Notes: a model not told the origin generated them from the letters alone. A DNA stretch of 11,770 nt from an uncultured Planctomycetaceae bacterium (GCA_903921945.1 CAIXSC010000830.1:1-11770); one strand, 5' to 3'. Shown: positions 1-7,921, counted from the stretch's first letter. Translations and numbers: made by a program.

Positions 1-2042
1 ACCGCCGTATTCGTCAAACGGCCCAGTTCACGCTCGTCGAGCGAAAGGCGAAAGCCGAACTGCTCGCCGCCGCCATGAACGCCGGCAACACGAATGCCGC
101 CGCCACGAATGCCGGCAACACAACCGACACCCAGGCCGCCAACCCGACGACGCTGTCGCGAATTCACGCCATCTGGGGTCTTGGCCAACTGGCGGCAGGC
201 GGTGATTCGTCGGCCGAGTTGGCAAGCGCCGTGATCGGGTTGCTGGATGACGCGGACAGCGAAGTCCGCGCGCAAGCCGCGAAAGTCGCGGGCGACAACC
301 GCATGGCGGCCGCTGCCGCCAAGCTGATCGAAAAACTGTCTGACAGCAGCGATCGCGTTCGCTACTTCGCCGCGATCAGCCTCGGAAAGACCGGTGGTCG
401 CGAAGCGGTCGGACCGTTGGTCGAACTGCTGGCTGCCAACAACGACCAAGACCCGGCCCTGCGCCATGCGGGCATTTTCGGCCTGGCGCTGATCGGCGGC
501 TACCGGGGTTGGGAACCCGAAACGCAACCCGCGACGAAAGTGGACAGCGCCAAATCGGACAGCGCCAAATCGGACAGCGCGAAAACGAGCAGCGCGAAAG
601 TGGATAGCGCGAAAGTCGCCGAGCGCGAAGCGATCCTCAGCCAGCTCAAGCATCCGTCAGCGGCCGCTCGGCTTGGTCTCGCGGTGGTCCTGCGGCGATT
701 GGGCAGCGACGAGCTGGCCCAGTTGCTTGACGATTCCGACCCGCGAGTTGTCGTCGAAGCGGCGCGTGGCATTCATGACGAGCCGCTGTCCGGGGCCTTG
801 CCAGCGTTGGCTTCGTTGGCGAATCGCAATCTCACGAACGACGCTTTGGCTCGACGAGTGCTTAACGCCAACTTCCGTTTGGGTGGCGCTTCGCATGCCC
901 AGGCGATCGCTCAAGCGGCCGCCCGCGTTTCCACTCCCGAAGCGATGCGGCTCGAAGCGATCGACATGCTCGCGAAGTGGGACCAGCCCGCGCCGCTTGA
1001 TCGCGTTTTGAACATGTGGAGGCCGTTGACGGCCCGCTCGAAACAACCGGCGGTCGACGCGTTTCGCACCGTGCTGCCGGCGCTGGTCGCGCGAGCCGAC
1101 AAGGCGGGAGCCGAGGCGGCCAAGCGCGCGGCGGCGATGGGGATCCAGGAAGTCGGCCCGGTGCTACGTGGCTTGTTGGCGGACCAGCAACAGGCGGCCG
1201 CCCTGCGAGCCGACGCCCTCCGCGCCCTGGCTACGCTGAAAGACAACCAGATTCTCGAGACGGCTCGCAAAGCGGTCGGCGACAGCCAACCCGACGTGCG
1301 CGCTGCCGCCCGCGACGTGCTTGCGAAAGTTCAGCCGGAAGAGAGCTTGCCGACGCTCCGAGTCGCCTCGACATCGGATTCGGTCATGGATCGCCAGACC
1401 GCTTTCGCCACGCTGGCGTCGCTCGCCGCGCCCGGCGCGGATGAAATCCTGGCGGCCAGTCTCGACGAACTGCTCGCCGGTCGGATCCCGCTCGACAGCC
1501 GACTCGATCTGATCAGCGCCGCCGCTGCACGGAAAAACGACGCCGTGCGATCGCGGCTCGGAAAATACTTGGCGATGCGCGACGCGAACGATCCACTCGC
1601 ATCGCATGCCGAGGCACTGGCTGGCGGCGACCCGGCGCGGGGCGCGGCGATCTTCTTCGAACGGGCCCAGGTGTCATGCGTCCGGTGCCACAAAGCGCAA
1701 GGCCGCGGCGGCGATGTGGGCCCCGAACTCACTCGTATCGCCACCGATAAGTCGCCCGCCTACTTGCTCGAGTCCATCGTCCTGCCCAACAAAACCATCG
1801 CGAAAAACTTCGAGTCGGTGTTGGTGGTCGACGACCAAGGCAAGGTGACCAGCGGCGTGCTCAAAGCGGAAGACGCCGAGACCCTGCAGCTTGTCACCGC
1901 GGAAGGCAAGTTGGTGAAAATCGCCAAGAGCGCCATCGAGGAGCGTCGAGCCGCGAAATCGCCCATGCCCGAAGACCTTATCAAGCACCTGTCGCCATTT
2001 GAACTGCGCGATCTGATCGCCTACTTGGCCAGCCTCAAGTAG
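1..2042 (+). CDS. PVC-type HEAT-repeat heme-binding (CxxCH) protein, 5'-truncated
   Basis: This is the C-terminal part of a large, probably exported, c-type cytochrome-like protein of the planctomycete/verrucomicrobial 'putative heme-binding domain' family. The frame is open to the left edge (first whole codon at 3, no stop), so the ATG at 75 is internal. Numbering from that ATG, residues ~27-500 are alanine/leucine-rich helical pairs of HEAT type (for example IHAIWGLGQLA, DPALRHAGIFGLALIG), typical protein-interaction solenoid. Residues ~518-655 form the cytochrome domain, with one CVRCH heme site at 535-539 and the family-typical tail (SIVLPNKTIAKNFESV, then LSPFELRDLIAYLASLK). Known family members usually begin with a beta-propeller sugar-dehydrogenase-like domain, which would lie left of this window. 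Two pentapeptide-repeat linkers interrupt the solenoid. The gene ends 69 bp from a convergent gene. The family is clear; the electron-transfer partner and substrate are unknown. Confidence 0.88.
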   Translation, partial: RRIRQTAQFTLVERKAKAELLAAAMNAGNTNAAATNAGNTTDTQAANPTTLSRIHAIWGLGQLAAGGDSSAELASAVIGLLDDADSEVRAQAAKVAGDNRMAAAAAKLIEKLSDSSDRVRYFAAISLGKTGGREAVGPLVELLAANNDQDPALRHAGIFGLALIGGYRGWEPETQPATKVDSAKSDSAKSDSAKTSSAKVDSAKVAEREAILSQLKHPSAAARLGLAVVLRRLGSDELAQLLDDSDPRVVVEAARGIHDEPLSGALPALASLANRNLTNDALARRVLNANFRLGGASHAQAIAQAAARVSTPEAMRLEAIDMLAKWDQPAPLDRVLNMWRPLTARSKQPAVDAFRTVLPALVARADKAGAEAAKRAAAMGIQEVGPVLRGLLADQQQAAALRADALRALATLKDNQILETARKAVGDSQPDVRAAARDVLAKVQPEESLPTLRVASTSDSVMDRQTAFATLASLAAPGADEILAASLDELLAGRIPLDSRLDLISAAAARKNDAVRSRLGKYLAMRDANDPLASHAEALAGGDPARGAAIFFERAQVSCVRCHKAQGRGGDVGPELTRIATDKSPAYLLESIVLPNKTIAKNFESVLVVDDQGKVTSGVLKAEDAETLQLVTAEGKLVKIAKSAIEERRAAKSPMPEDLIKHLSPFELRDLIAYLASLK
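78..122 (+). repeat. 15-bp tandem repeat, 3 copies, in coding sequence
   Basis: Three in-frame 15-bp units begin at 78, 93 and 108 and encode NAGNT, NAAAT, NAGNT. They sit in an Asn/Thr/Ala-rich loop before the first clear HEAT helix. Units 1 and 3 differ only at synonymous third positions (aac/aat, acg/aca), and unit 2 has two amino-acid changes. Confidence 0.8.
537..611 (+). repeat. 15-bp tandem repeat, 5 copies, in coding sequence
   Basis: Five in-frame 15-bp units begin at 537, 552, 567, 582 and 597, and a sixth decays after aaagtcgcc. They encode KVDSA, KSDSA, KSDSA, KTSSA, KVDSA, a charged flexible loop inserted between two HEAT helices. Units 2 and 3 are nearly identical in DNA, suggesting fairly recent slippage. 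Copy number can change without shifting the frame. Confidence 0.85.
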
Positions 2043-2061
2043 AACCGACAGGTGTTGCAAC

Positions 2062-2088
2062 GGCCGCCTCCTGGTGACGAGTGCGGCC
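2062..2088. terminator. Candidate bidirectional terminator hairpin between convergent genes
   Basis: GGCCGCCTC (2062-2070) pairs with GAG-T-GCGGCC (2079-2088) through one bulged T, giving a 9-bp GC-rich stem and an 8-nt loop. It lies in the 69-bp gap between two converging genes, where a shared terminator is expected. No T-tract follows on either strand, so this is a weak call resting on position and stem only. Confidence 0.35.
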
Positions 2089-2111
2089 TCGGGCAAGTGC
2101 CAGAGAGGCTG

Positions 2112-2825
2112 CTAGCGTTTTTTGCGTTTAACGCGAGGCGCGGCGACGGACGCTTCGGCATCCGCCGCGTCGGCGCCGTGGGACTCGACCAGCCGCAGAT
2201 GATGGGCCATCGCGGGCGGGAAGTTAACCCAGGCCGTGTCGCATTGGAATTCGTATCGCTTGAGGTACCGGCCGAGCACTCGGCCGATGCCCGACAACCG
2301 CTTGCGTTCGCTGCTGGTCGCGACGATCCCTTTGAACCGTCGAATCCACTTGTATTCGAAAAAGGTCAGCGTTCCACCCGGCTTCAGCAGCTTCGTGAAG
2401 TGGCGGAAGATTTCCCGGGTGAGCCCAATCGAGAAATTGTTGAACGGCACTCCGCAAATCAAGAAATCGTACAGTTCGTCCGGCTTGAGCTGTTGCACTT
2501 CCATGTGCAGGACCCGCGATTGGTCCGCCACTCGTTTCCAAGACGGTTCGTTGGCGAACCGATACTTGAGCACGTCGACGAAGCGCTCGTTCAATTCCAC
2601 AACATCCAGTTGGTCGCCCTCGCGAATGTGTTTGACGATTTCGCGAGTGACGGCGCCCGTGCCGGCCCCCACTTCCAGGATGCGAGCCGGTCGGTCGCGA
2701 TCGACCAGCGGTTGAACGGTGGCCCGCGCTAACGATCGACCACTCGGCGCGATCGCGCCGGTCGTCTTGAACGTCTCGCGGAACTCACGAAAAAACGTGC
2801 GATATTCGGACAGCGTGGATTTCAT
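2112..2825 (-). CDS. Class I SAM-dependent methyltransferase, phospholipid N-methyltransferase (PmtA)-like
   Basis: A 237-aa Rossmann-fold methyltransferase. The SAM site is plain: glycine loop EVGAGTG at 51-57 and acidic ribose-binding Glu at 77 (VVELNE). The N-terminal TGAIAPSGRSLARA (22-35), shared with bacterial phosphatidylethanolamine N-methyltransferases and loosely with KsgA, plus the post-strand-4 motif CGVPFNNF (124-131), favour the PmtA group, which makes phosphatidylcholine or methylated PE at the inner membrane face. No membrane segment is seen; an Ala/Asp-rich stretch ends in a basic tail (RVKRKKR) that could help membrane contact. The ATG at 2825 is the first methionine before the conserved region; no good Shine-Dalgarno site precedes it. 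The gene is divergent from the NfeD gene, with 92 bp between starts. An rRNA dimethyltransferase is less likely because the NPPY-type motif is absent. Confidence 0.72.
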   Translation of the reverse strand: MKSTLSEYRTFFREFRETFKTTGAIAPSGRSLARATVQPLVDRDRPARILEVGAGTGAVTREIVKHIREGDQLDVVELNERFVDVLKYRFANEPSWKRVADQSRVLHMEVQQLKPDELYDFLICGVPFNNFSIGLTREIFRHFTKLLKPGGTLTFFEYKWIRRFKGIVATSSERKRLSGIGRVLGRYLKRYEFQCDTAWVNFPPAMAHHLRLVESHGADAADAEASVAAPRVKRKKR

Positions 2826-2917
2826 GGGAACCAGCGTATAAAAGTCGTTCGGAAAAGCAAGAACCAGCGCACCGGCGAGGCTTTCCCGAGCCTAGTCGGG
2901 CCGTAGAATTCACCGCT

Positions 2918-5365
2918 ATGGACCACTCACCCCGCTGGCTACCGAAGATGTCCCAAATTCGCGACAAACTCGGATCTTCCAATCATTCGCTCGAAAGCCC
3001 TCGTCGAGCTCCCGGCGATCAAACTCAAGACGGAAACCGCAGGCGGCCTGCCTGCCAACCAACCGCGACCGACTGCTTGACTCCGCCTGTTTTCAGAAGC
3101 CGCAAGGAAACGGGCCGCCAGCGAGCTCTGAGCGTCTCGTTGCTGGCGGCATTGCTGGTCGGAATTGTAAGCCACGCCGCTGTCCACTGCGAGATTGCTC
3201 GCGCGGATCCGCCTGCCACCCAGGAATCGCCGCCACCCGCCGCGCCCCCTCCAGTCATCCTCATTCCCGTTCGATTGCCGATCACCGGCGATGCGGACGC
3301 GACGGTGATTCGGCGCGTCGATCGAGCATTGTCCCGTCTTCCCGCCGGTGGCGAACGCCCCGTGGTGGTGCTCGAATTTCGTCCCGTTTCGTCACCAGCA
3401 TACGAACCAGCCACGGCGCCGGCTCTGGACCAGGCGCAGCCACCAGCCGAGCCGGCTGCGGGCATGGCGCGGGCAGGTGGAAGCCAGTTTGAACGATCGC
3501 TGGCGCTGGCGCGGTATCTGACGAGCGAGCGACTGCGGACTGCGCGGACCGTCGCCTACGTTCCAGGTTCGCTGTCGGGCCACGCGATCTTGCCGGTGTT
3601 GGCGTGCGAAGAGCTGATTGTGGGACCGGATGCCGAACTGCTGGACGCGGGTGAGGGAGAGACGTTTATCGATCCGGCGATGCGGGCCGGTTACGAGGAG
3701 ATCGCGAGCCGCCGGCGAACGATTCCGGCGCCGGCGGTGAGCGGCTTGCTCGACCGCTCGGTCGCCGTGTTTCGTGTCCGCGTCGCCGAAGGTTGGCGGT
3801 TTGTCGACCAAGCGGAACTCGACACGTTGCGGGCCCAGTCGGCCGTGTTGGAAATCGAGACCATCAAGCCGGCCGGGGACCGCGGGCGATTCACAGGCCG
3901 CGACATGCGACGCAAGTTCGCCTTCGCCAGCCACGAAGTGGCGGATCGAGTCGCGCTGGCCGCCGCGCTGCGGGTTCCCGTCGAGTCGCTCGCTGTCGAC
4001 CCGTCGCTGGATGACGGTTGGAGGCCGCTGCGAATCGATTTGTCCGGGCCGATCAACGCTCGGCAATTGGCGTGGAATCGGCGGTCGATCGAGTCGCGGT
4101 TGCGGTCCGGCAATCGGAATCTGGTGTTGGTGGTGATCGAGAGCCCCGGCGGCTCGCTGGTGGACAGCCTTGGGTTTGCCGCGTTCTTGGCGGACTTGCC
4201 GGACAACGTGCGGACGGTGGCGTACGTCGCTCGCGAAGCGCGGGCGGACGCGGCGATCATCGCTTTGGCCTGCGATCAGTTGGTGGTCGCCGACGCCGCA
4301 CTCCTCGGCGGACCTGGCGCCGAGCAACCGGCGCCTGAAGCGCTGAACAACATCGTTGGACCGCTTGAAGCGATAGCCAGCCCCCGCGGCCGCCCCTGGT
4401 CGTGGAGCGCGGCGATGGTCGATGCGCGCGTCGAATTGCGCGCCTTCCAACATGCCGAATCGGGACAGACTCGCTGGATGAGCGACCGCGAGCGGCAATC
4501 GCGGGACGATCGCGAGGCGTGGCGCGCCGGAGCCCCGCTGCCGACCGCCACCGGCCTCTCGGGACGGCAAGCTCGGGAAATCGGAATGGCCCAACACTCG
4601 GCGGACAATTTCGACGCTATCCGCGCGATCTACCCGTTCGCGGACCAACCGCAGACCATCGAGCCGAACTGGGCGCACCGGTTCATCGAAAGCCTCGCGT
4701 CGCCGCGGATCGCCGGCTTGCTGTTGTTCGTCGCGTGGTTCGCTTTGGTGGTCGAATTCATCACGCCGAAGTTGACCGGCGCAGGACTGGTGTCCGCCCT
4801 CTGCTTCATGCTGTACTTCTGGAGCCAATTCCTCCACGGAAACGCGGGCTGGCTGGAGATCCTGTTATTCCTCGCCGGTATCGCCTGTTTGGCCGTCGAA
4901 GTGTTCATCCTGCCGGGCTTCGGCAAATTCGGACTGATGGGAGCGTCCTTGGTCGTCACGTCGTTGGTCCTCGCCAGCCAGACGTTCGTGATCCCGCGAA
5001 ACGCCTATCAGCTTTCGCGCTTGCCTACGTCGCTTTGGACCGTCGTAGCGGCGCTGGCCGGCGTGGTGACCGGAGCCGTATTGTTGCGGCGACTGCTGCC
5101 CCACACGCCGCTCGTCCGCGGCCTCATGCTGCAGCCGCCGGTCGCGGAAACGCTCGTGGAACTCGACCGTCGCGAGACGCTCGCGGATCGCGCCCACCTG
5201 CGCGGCCAGACAGGAATCGCGGCCACGCCGCTCATGCCCGGCGGCAAAGCCCGCTTCGGAGACGAAGTCGTGGATGTGGTGAGCGAAGGCGAGCCAATCG
5301 AGCGCGGGGCCGCCGTTCGCGTGATCGACACGCTGGGCAACCGCGTTATCGTCCGTCCTTGTTGA
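2918..5365 (+). CDS. NfeD-family membrane protein with two ClpP/crotonase-like domains
   Basis: An 815-aa long-form NfeD protein; in known members a membrane-bound ClpP-class protease domain is joined to membrane helices and an OB-fold, acting in membrane protein or lipid-raft quality control. Order here: hydrophilic N-tail (1-66), signal-anchor or signal peptide (~69-87), Pro-rich linker, first ClpP-like domain (~113-350, YVPGSLSG at 214-221), second ClpP-like domain (~368-580, ESPGGS at 408-413), five membrane helices (~598-615, 621-639, 646-663, 667-690, 708-725) and a C-terminal NfeD OB-fold (~750-815, ending NRVIVRPC). The second domain keeps the PGG oxyanion motif but has Arg/Asp/Glu where the nucleophilic Ser is expected and contains no lysine, so a Ser-Lys dyad is impossible there. 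The N-tail before the hydrophobic stretch is unusually long; ATG 2948 or a later start is possible, and no Shine-Dalgarno site decides. Its 3' end overlaps the opposing gene by 20 bp. Confidence 0.85.
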   Translation: MDHSPRWLPKMSQIRDKLGSSNHSLESPRRAPGDQTQDGNRRRPACQPTATDCLTPPVFRSRKETGRQRALSVSLLAALLVGIVSHAAVHCEIARADPPATQESPPPAAPPPVILIPVRLPITGDADATVIRRVDRALSRLPAGGERPVVVLEFRPVSSPAYEPATAPALDQAQPPAEPAAGMARAGGSQFERSLALARYLTSERLRTARTVAYVPGSLSGHAILPVLACEELIVGPDAELLDAGEGETFIDPAMRAGYEEIASRRRTIPAPAVSGLLDRSVAVFRVRVAEGWRFVDQAELDTLRAQSAVLEIETIKPAGDRGRFTGRDMRRKFAFASHEVADRVALAAALRVPVESLAVDPSLDDGWRPLRIDLSGPINARQLAWNRRSIESRLRSGNRNLVLVVIESPGGSLVDSLGFAAFLADLPDNVRTVAYVAREARADAAIIALACDQLVVADAALLGGPGAEQPAPEALNNIVGPLEAIASPRGRPWSWSAAMVDARVELRAFQHAESGQTRWMSDRERQSRDDREAWRAGAPLPTATGLSGRQAREIGMAQHSADNFDAIRAIYPFADQPQTIEPNWAHRFIESLASPRIAGLLLFVAWFALVVEFITPKLTGAGLVSALCFMLYFWSQFLHGNAGWLEILLFLAGIACLAVEVFILPGFGKFGLMGASLVVTSLVLASQTFVIPRNAYQLSRLPTSLWTVVAALAGVVTGAVLLRRLLPHTPLVRGLMLQPPVAETLVELDRRETLADRAHLRGQTGIAATPLMPGGKARFGDEVVDVVSEGEPIERGAAVRVIDTLGNRVIVRPC

Positions 5366-7718
5366 GCCGATCTTGGAAGGTGGGCGATCCCCGGCCACTC
5401 GCCAACCGCCGCGTCAGGTAGTTCACCACCAGCGGCTCCTGGGTGAGCGCGACCAGCGCGAACGACGGCATATTGTCCAAGGTCACTTCCACACCGCCCG
5501 CGACGCGCCGCCGCGAGACGGGCCGCAAACCGTTCGGCGTGATGGCGTAGGCTTCCATGCCGTTGGTCGCGCCTGGATCGATGAACGACAAAGGCGTATT
5601 GGCCGCGACCCGGCTCAACGGCTTGGTCGAGCGACTGAAGGAATTGTCGACGCGAACCGCCGTGGATTCGTCGGTCGCGACGCGCCGCGACGACGCCAGC
5701 ACAATCGCCAACCGGGCCCGCTCATTGTGCAAAACCCGCACTTGATAGCCGTCTGCCTGGCAAACCGCTTCGTCAACTCCGTTGCTCGCCGATAACCACG
5801 GTTCAAGCAACGCGAGTTCGGCGTTCAACGTCCGCAGCGTCGAGAGCAGCGGTCGAAGTTCGGGTCGGCCCGGTTCGAGCGTGTCCGGCGCACGAAACAA
5901 CACGCCGCGCACGCCATCCGAAACCGCGCGATACAGCGTGCCGCGGATCTCCGTCAATGTACGGTCGTCGTAACGCGGCTGGTCGGGAAGTCGGTCCAAG
6001 CCAACGGTGGAGGGAGTATGGAGCCCCGGCAAGTGCAGATCGGCCCACACGGGACGGCCCGGCAGGACCGTGTCGAGGCTGATCGGCGCGATGTCGACCC
6101 GCGCGACGCTGACCGGCGCCAGACCGTACGCCGGCGAAGCGGCCGACTCGAACGGCCCCTCATTCGCCTCCGCGATGTCAGCGGCGCGCCAGGCGTTGGT
6201 GGCCAACAGATCGGCCATCCGGCTCCATCTGGCCAAGCTTTGATTCGCGCAGCCCCAGAGCGGCCGGCGCAGTTCGCGCGGCAGCCGCTTGGCGTCCGCC
6301 GCGCGGCGCTCCGCTCGCTCCCGCGACGCCGGCAACTCCGCACCCAAGCTCCAAGCCAAAATGCGATCGCACGGCGGAAAGGCGGACAAATCGCCGGTCC
6401 AGACCACCTGCGAGGAAGCGGTCGATGGCGCGCTGGATGACGGGGCAGGCGGAAGCGCGGGCGGGGGAGCGATCAGCCACAGTCCCAGACGTCGTGCTTC
6501 CGCAATCTGCTGAGGCGCTGGGAAATCCGCGAGGACCAGGGTGTTGAACCCCAGGTCCGCGAGCCAATCGAACGGTTCGCCCCGCCACAGAGCGGCGCGC
6601 GGCAAGATCGGCCGGTCGCGAACGGTCAACAACCCGCCTTGCATCCGCACGTCGGGCGACAACGTCAAGGCGGTCGAACTAGCGGCCACTGCGGACTGCG
6701 AACCGCTCATCAAATGGCGGGGTATCGGAGCCTCATACGAAGCTTGAGCAACCTCCCGAGTCGCTGTGGCGGCGCTCTGCGGAGTGGCGGCGTTCTGCCC
6801 CGATGACGCGGCGTTCCGGGACGCGGCGTTCCATGATGCGGCGTTCGGGGACGCGGCGCCGATGCCGGTTGTCAGCGGTAAGGCGGGTCGAGTTCGCGGA
6901 TCGCCGACGACGGGCAGTTCGACATGGCCTCGCACCTCCAGGTCGTCGATCAGGATGCGGGCGATGCCGCCGCCGCTGTAGACATTCAGCACCAGCAAGT
7001 CGACGTAGGCTTGGCGAGCGTCCAGGTTCGGTCCCCACTGGGATCGGAGGGTGCGGATTTGCCGTTCCAACCGCAACGTGGGTTGGTCGATGGTGAGCGG
7101 TTGCCAGAGCGTTCGTTGGCGATACGAATCGCCATGCAGCAGCGTCGTCAGCGGGCGGCCCGTCTGCGGGTCGCGAGTTCTTGGCAAAACGACCCGCGCC
7201 ATCAATTGGATGCCGGGCGCATCGGACTTTACCCACACCGTGGGCGACCACTCGGCGATGATCGGCGACGGGTCGATCGGGTGGGTGATATGGACCGCGC
7301 TGCCTTGCCCGTGGCGTATCTGCAAGTACTCGCAGCCCTGGCCCGTGCGTGCGCCTGAAAGTCGTCGTTGGTGTGCGACCAGCTCGGCTTGGCAATCCGA
7401 CTCGGCGAGGCTCCAGCTGGGATCGGGCCCTTCGAAGTCCTCGACCGTGTCCGCGAACCCCGGAACGCCGCTCGCCGCGAAACATGCCAGCGCCAGGGCG
7501 GCCCACACGAAAGCGGATCGCAAGACGGCGAATCGCCGAGGCACCCATCGTGTGTGGGAGAGTCGTGTGTGGCCGAGTCGTGTGTGGGAGAGTCGCGGGC
7601 GCGCGAGTCGCCGGGCGATCTTTCCGACGGAGGCGTCCGGGGGCGCGGCGTGGCCGACGCGTGTGGCGAATCGGCAACGGCGTGGCGGAACGTGGCGATA
7701 CGGGTCGGTTGGACTCAT
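5346..7718 (-). CDS. Secreted protein of unknown function with beta-sandwich and TIM-barrel-like regions
   Basis: A 790-aa protein whose family I do not recognise. A hydrophobic signal core (RSAFVWAALALACFAASG, ~67-84) is followed by a likely cleavage after GFA (residue 89), so it is probably exported. Residues ~91-268 resemble a carbohydrate-binding-like beta-sandwich opening DTVEDFEGPDPSW and closing ARILIDDLEVRGHV. A low-complexity Ala/Asn/Ser/Pro linker (~280-355) contains pentapeptide repeats. Residues ~358-680 look like a degenerate glycosidase-type (beta/alpha) barrel (RAALWRGEPFDWLADLGFNTL; later LYRAVSDGVRGVLF), then a beta-rich C-terminus. The first 58 residues are Arg/His-rich repeat sequence. 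A GTG at 7542-7544 (residue 59) would instead begin right at a textbook signal peptide (MPRRFAVLRSAFVW) and give 732 aa; this may be the true start. The 3' end overlaps the NfeD gene. Confidence 0.75.
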   Translation of the reverse strand: MSPTDPYRHVPPRRCRFATRVGHAAPPDASVGKIARRLARPRLSHTRLGHTRLSHTRWVPRRFAVLRSAFVWAALALACFAASGVPGFADTVEDFEGPDPSWSLAESDCQAELVAHQRRLSGARTGQGCEYLQIRHGQGSAVHITHPIDPSPIIAEWSPTVWVKSDAPGIQLMARVVLPRTRDPQTGRPLTTLLHGDSYRQRTLWQPLTIDQPTLRLERQIRTLRSQWGPNLDARQAYVDLLVLNVYSGGGIARILIDDLEVRGHVELPVVGDPRTRPALPLTTGIGAASPNAASWNAASRNAASSGQNAATPQSAATATREVAQASYEAPIPRHLMSGSQSAVAASSTALTLSPDVRMQGGLLTVRDRPILPRAALWRGEPFDWLADLGFNTLVLADFPAPQQIAEARRLGLWLIAPPPALPPAPSSSAPSTASSQVVWTGDLSAFPPCDRILAWSLGAELPASRERAERRAADAKRLPRELRRPLWGCANQSLARWSRMADLLATNAWRAADIAEANEGPFESAASPAYGLAPVSVARVDIAPISLDTVLPGRPVWADLHLPGLHTPSTVGLDRLPDQPRYDDRTLTEIRGTLYRAVSDGVRGVLFRAPDTLEPGRPELRPLLSTLRTLNAELALLEPWLSASNGVDEAVCQADGYQVRVLHNERARLAIVLASSRRVATDESTAVRVDNSFSRSTKPLSRVAANTPLSFIDPGATNGMEAYAITPNGLRPVSRRRVAGGVEVTLDNMPSFALVALTQEPLVVNYLTRRLASGRGSPTFQDRLNKDGR
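6805..6864 (-). repeat. 15-bp tandem repeat, about 4 copies, in coding sequence
   Basis: Units beginning at 6805, 6820, 6835 and 6850 (+ strand pattern gaYgcggcgttcNNN) encode, on the minus strand, the NAAS-type linker (SPNAASWNAASRNAASS) of the secreted protein. Decayed copies continue to about 6766, encoding QNAATPQSAAT. The region joins the beta-sandwich to the barrel-like domain. Confidence 0.8.
7552..7596 (-). repeat. 15-bp tandem repeat, 3 copies, at the gene start
   Basis: Three units of GTGTGGGAGAGTCGT (+ strand) begin at 7552, 7567 and 7582; the middle copy has CC for GA and the last ends in C. On the minus strand they read RLSHT, RLGHT, RLSHT, directly before the signal peptide of the secreted protein. 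If translation starts at the GTG at 7544, this repeat is untranslated leader. Confidence 0.8.
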
Positions 7719-7905
7719 AAACCGTGCTATTAGCAGGGTTTAGGGAATGTGGCTAGAGCGTTCTGGGCGGTGGGTGGCAACAACGGTGTGCCTTTCCGCG
7801 ACGATCACCCGTTTGCTCGCCAGCGTGAAGTATTTTCCCTAAGTACCTATCTCAAAGTCACTTGTGTATTCCGGAACAAGGCTGGCGACGGTCTGCGGCA
7901 GGTTC

Positions 7906-7921
7906 TGGCACGCTTTCTGCA
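7906..7921 (+). promoter_or_regulatory. Sigma-54 (RpoN) -24/-12 promoter
   Basis: TGGCACGCTTTCTGCA matches the known sigma-54 consensus TGGCACG-N4-TTGCW at all but one defined position (C for the first T of TTGC). The invariant GG (7907-7908) and GC (7919-7920) are exactly 10 nt apart. Transcription would start near 7932, giving a leader of about 90 nt before the ATG at 8022. Such promoters need an AAA+ enhancer-binding activator; none is encoded in this window and I did not recognise its upstream site. Confidence 0.62.

Noticed and set aside
75..77. ATG at 75 as the start of the HEAT/cytochrome protein
   Set aside because: The frame is open to the left edge and the preceding residues (RRIRQTAQFTLVERKAKAE) look like the same solenoid, so the gene is truncated by the window.
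537..611. CRISPR array
   Set aside because: The 15-bp units are contiguous with no spacers and lie in frame inside a gene.
2836..2841. TATAAA as a -10 box for the NfeD gene
   Set aside because: No matching -35 hexamer lies at a suitable distance, and it sits next to the divergent gene's start codon.
2885..2900. A CCCGA/TCGGG hairpin upstream of the NfeD start
   Set aside because: Only 5 bp of stem with no T-tract or conserved position; it is expected by chance in GC-rich DNA.
3392..4837. A 481-codon open frame on the minus strand inside the NfeD gene
   Set aside because: It is Arg/His/Gln/Pro-rich with no recognisable domain and lies fully opposite a well-supported gene; long antisense frames are common in GC-rich codon-biased DNA.
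4402..5421. A 339-codon + strand frame overlapping the end of NfeD
   Set aside because: Arg/Pro-rich shadow frame; the real frame here encodes clear membrane helices and the OB-fold.
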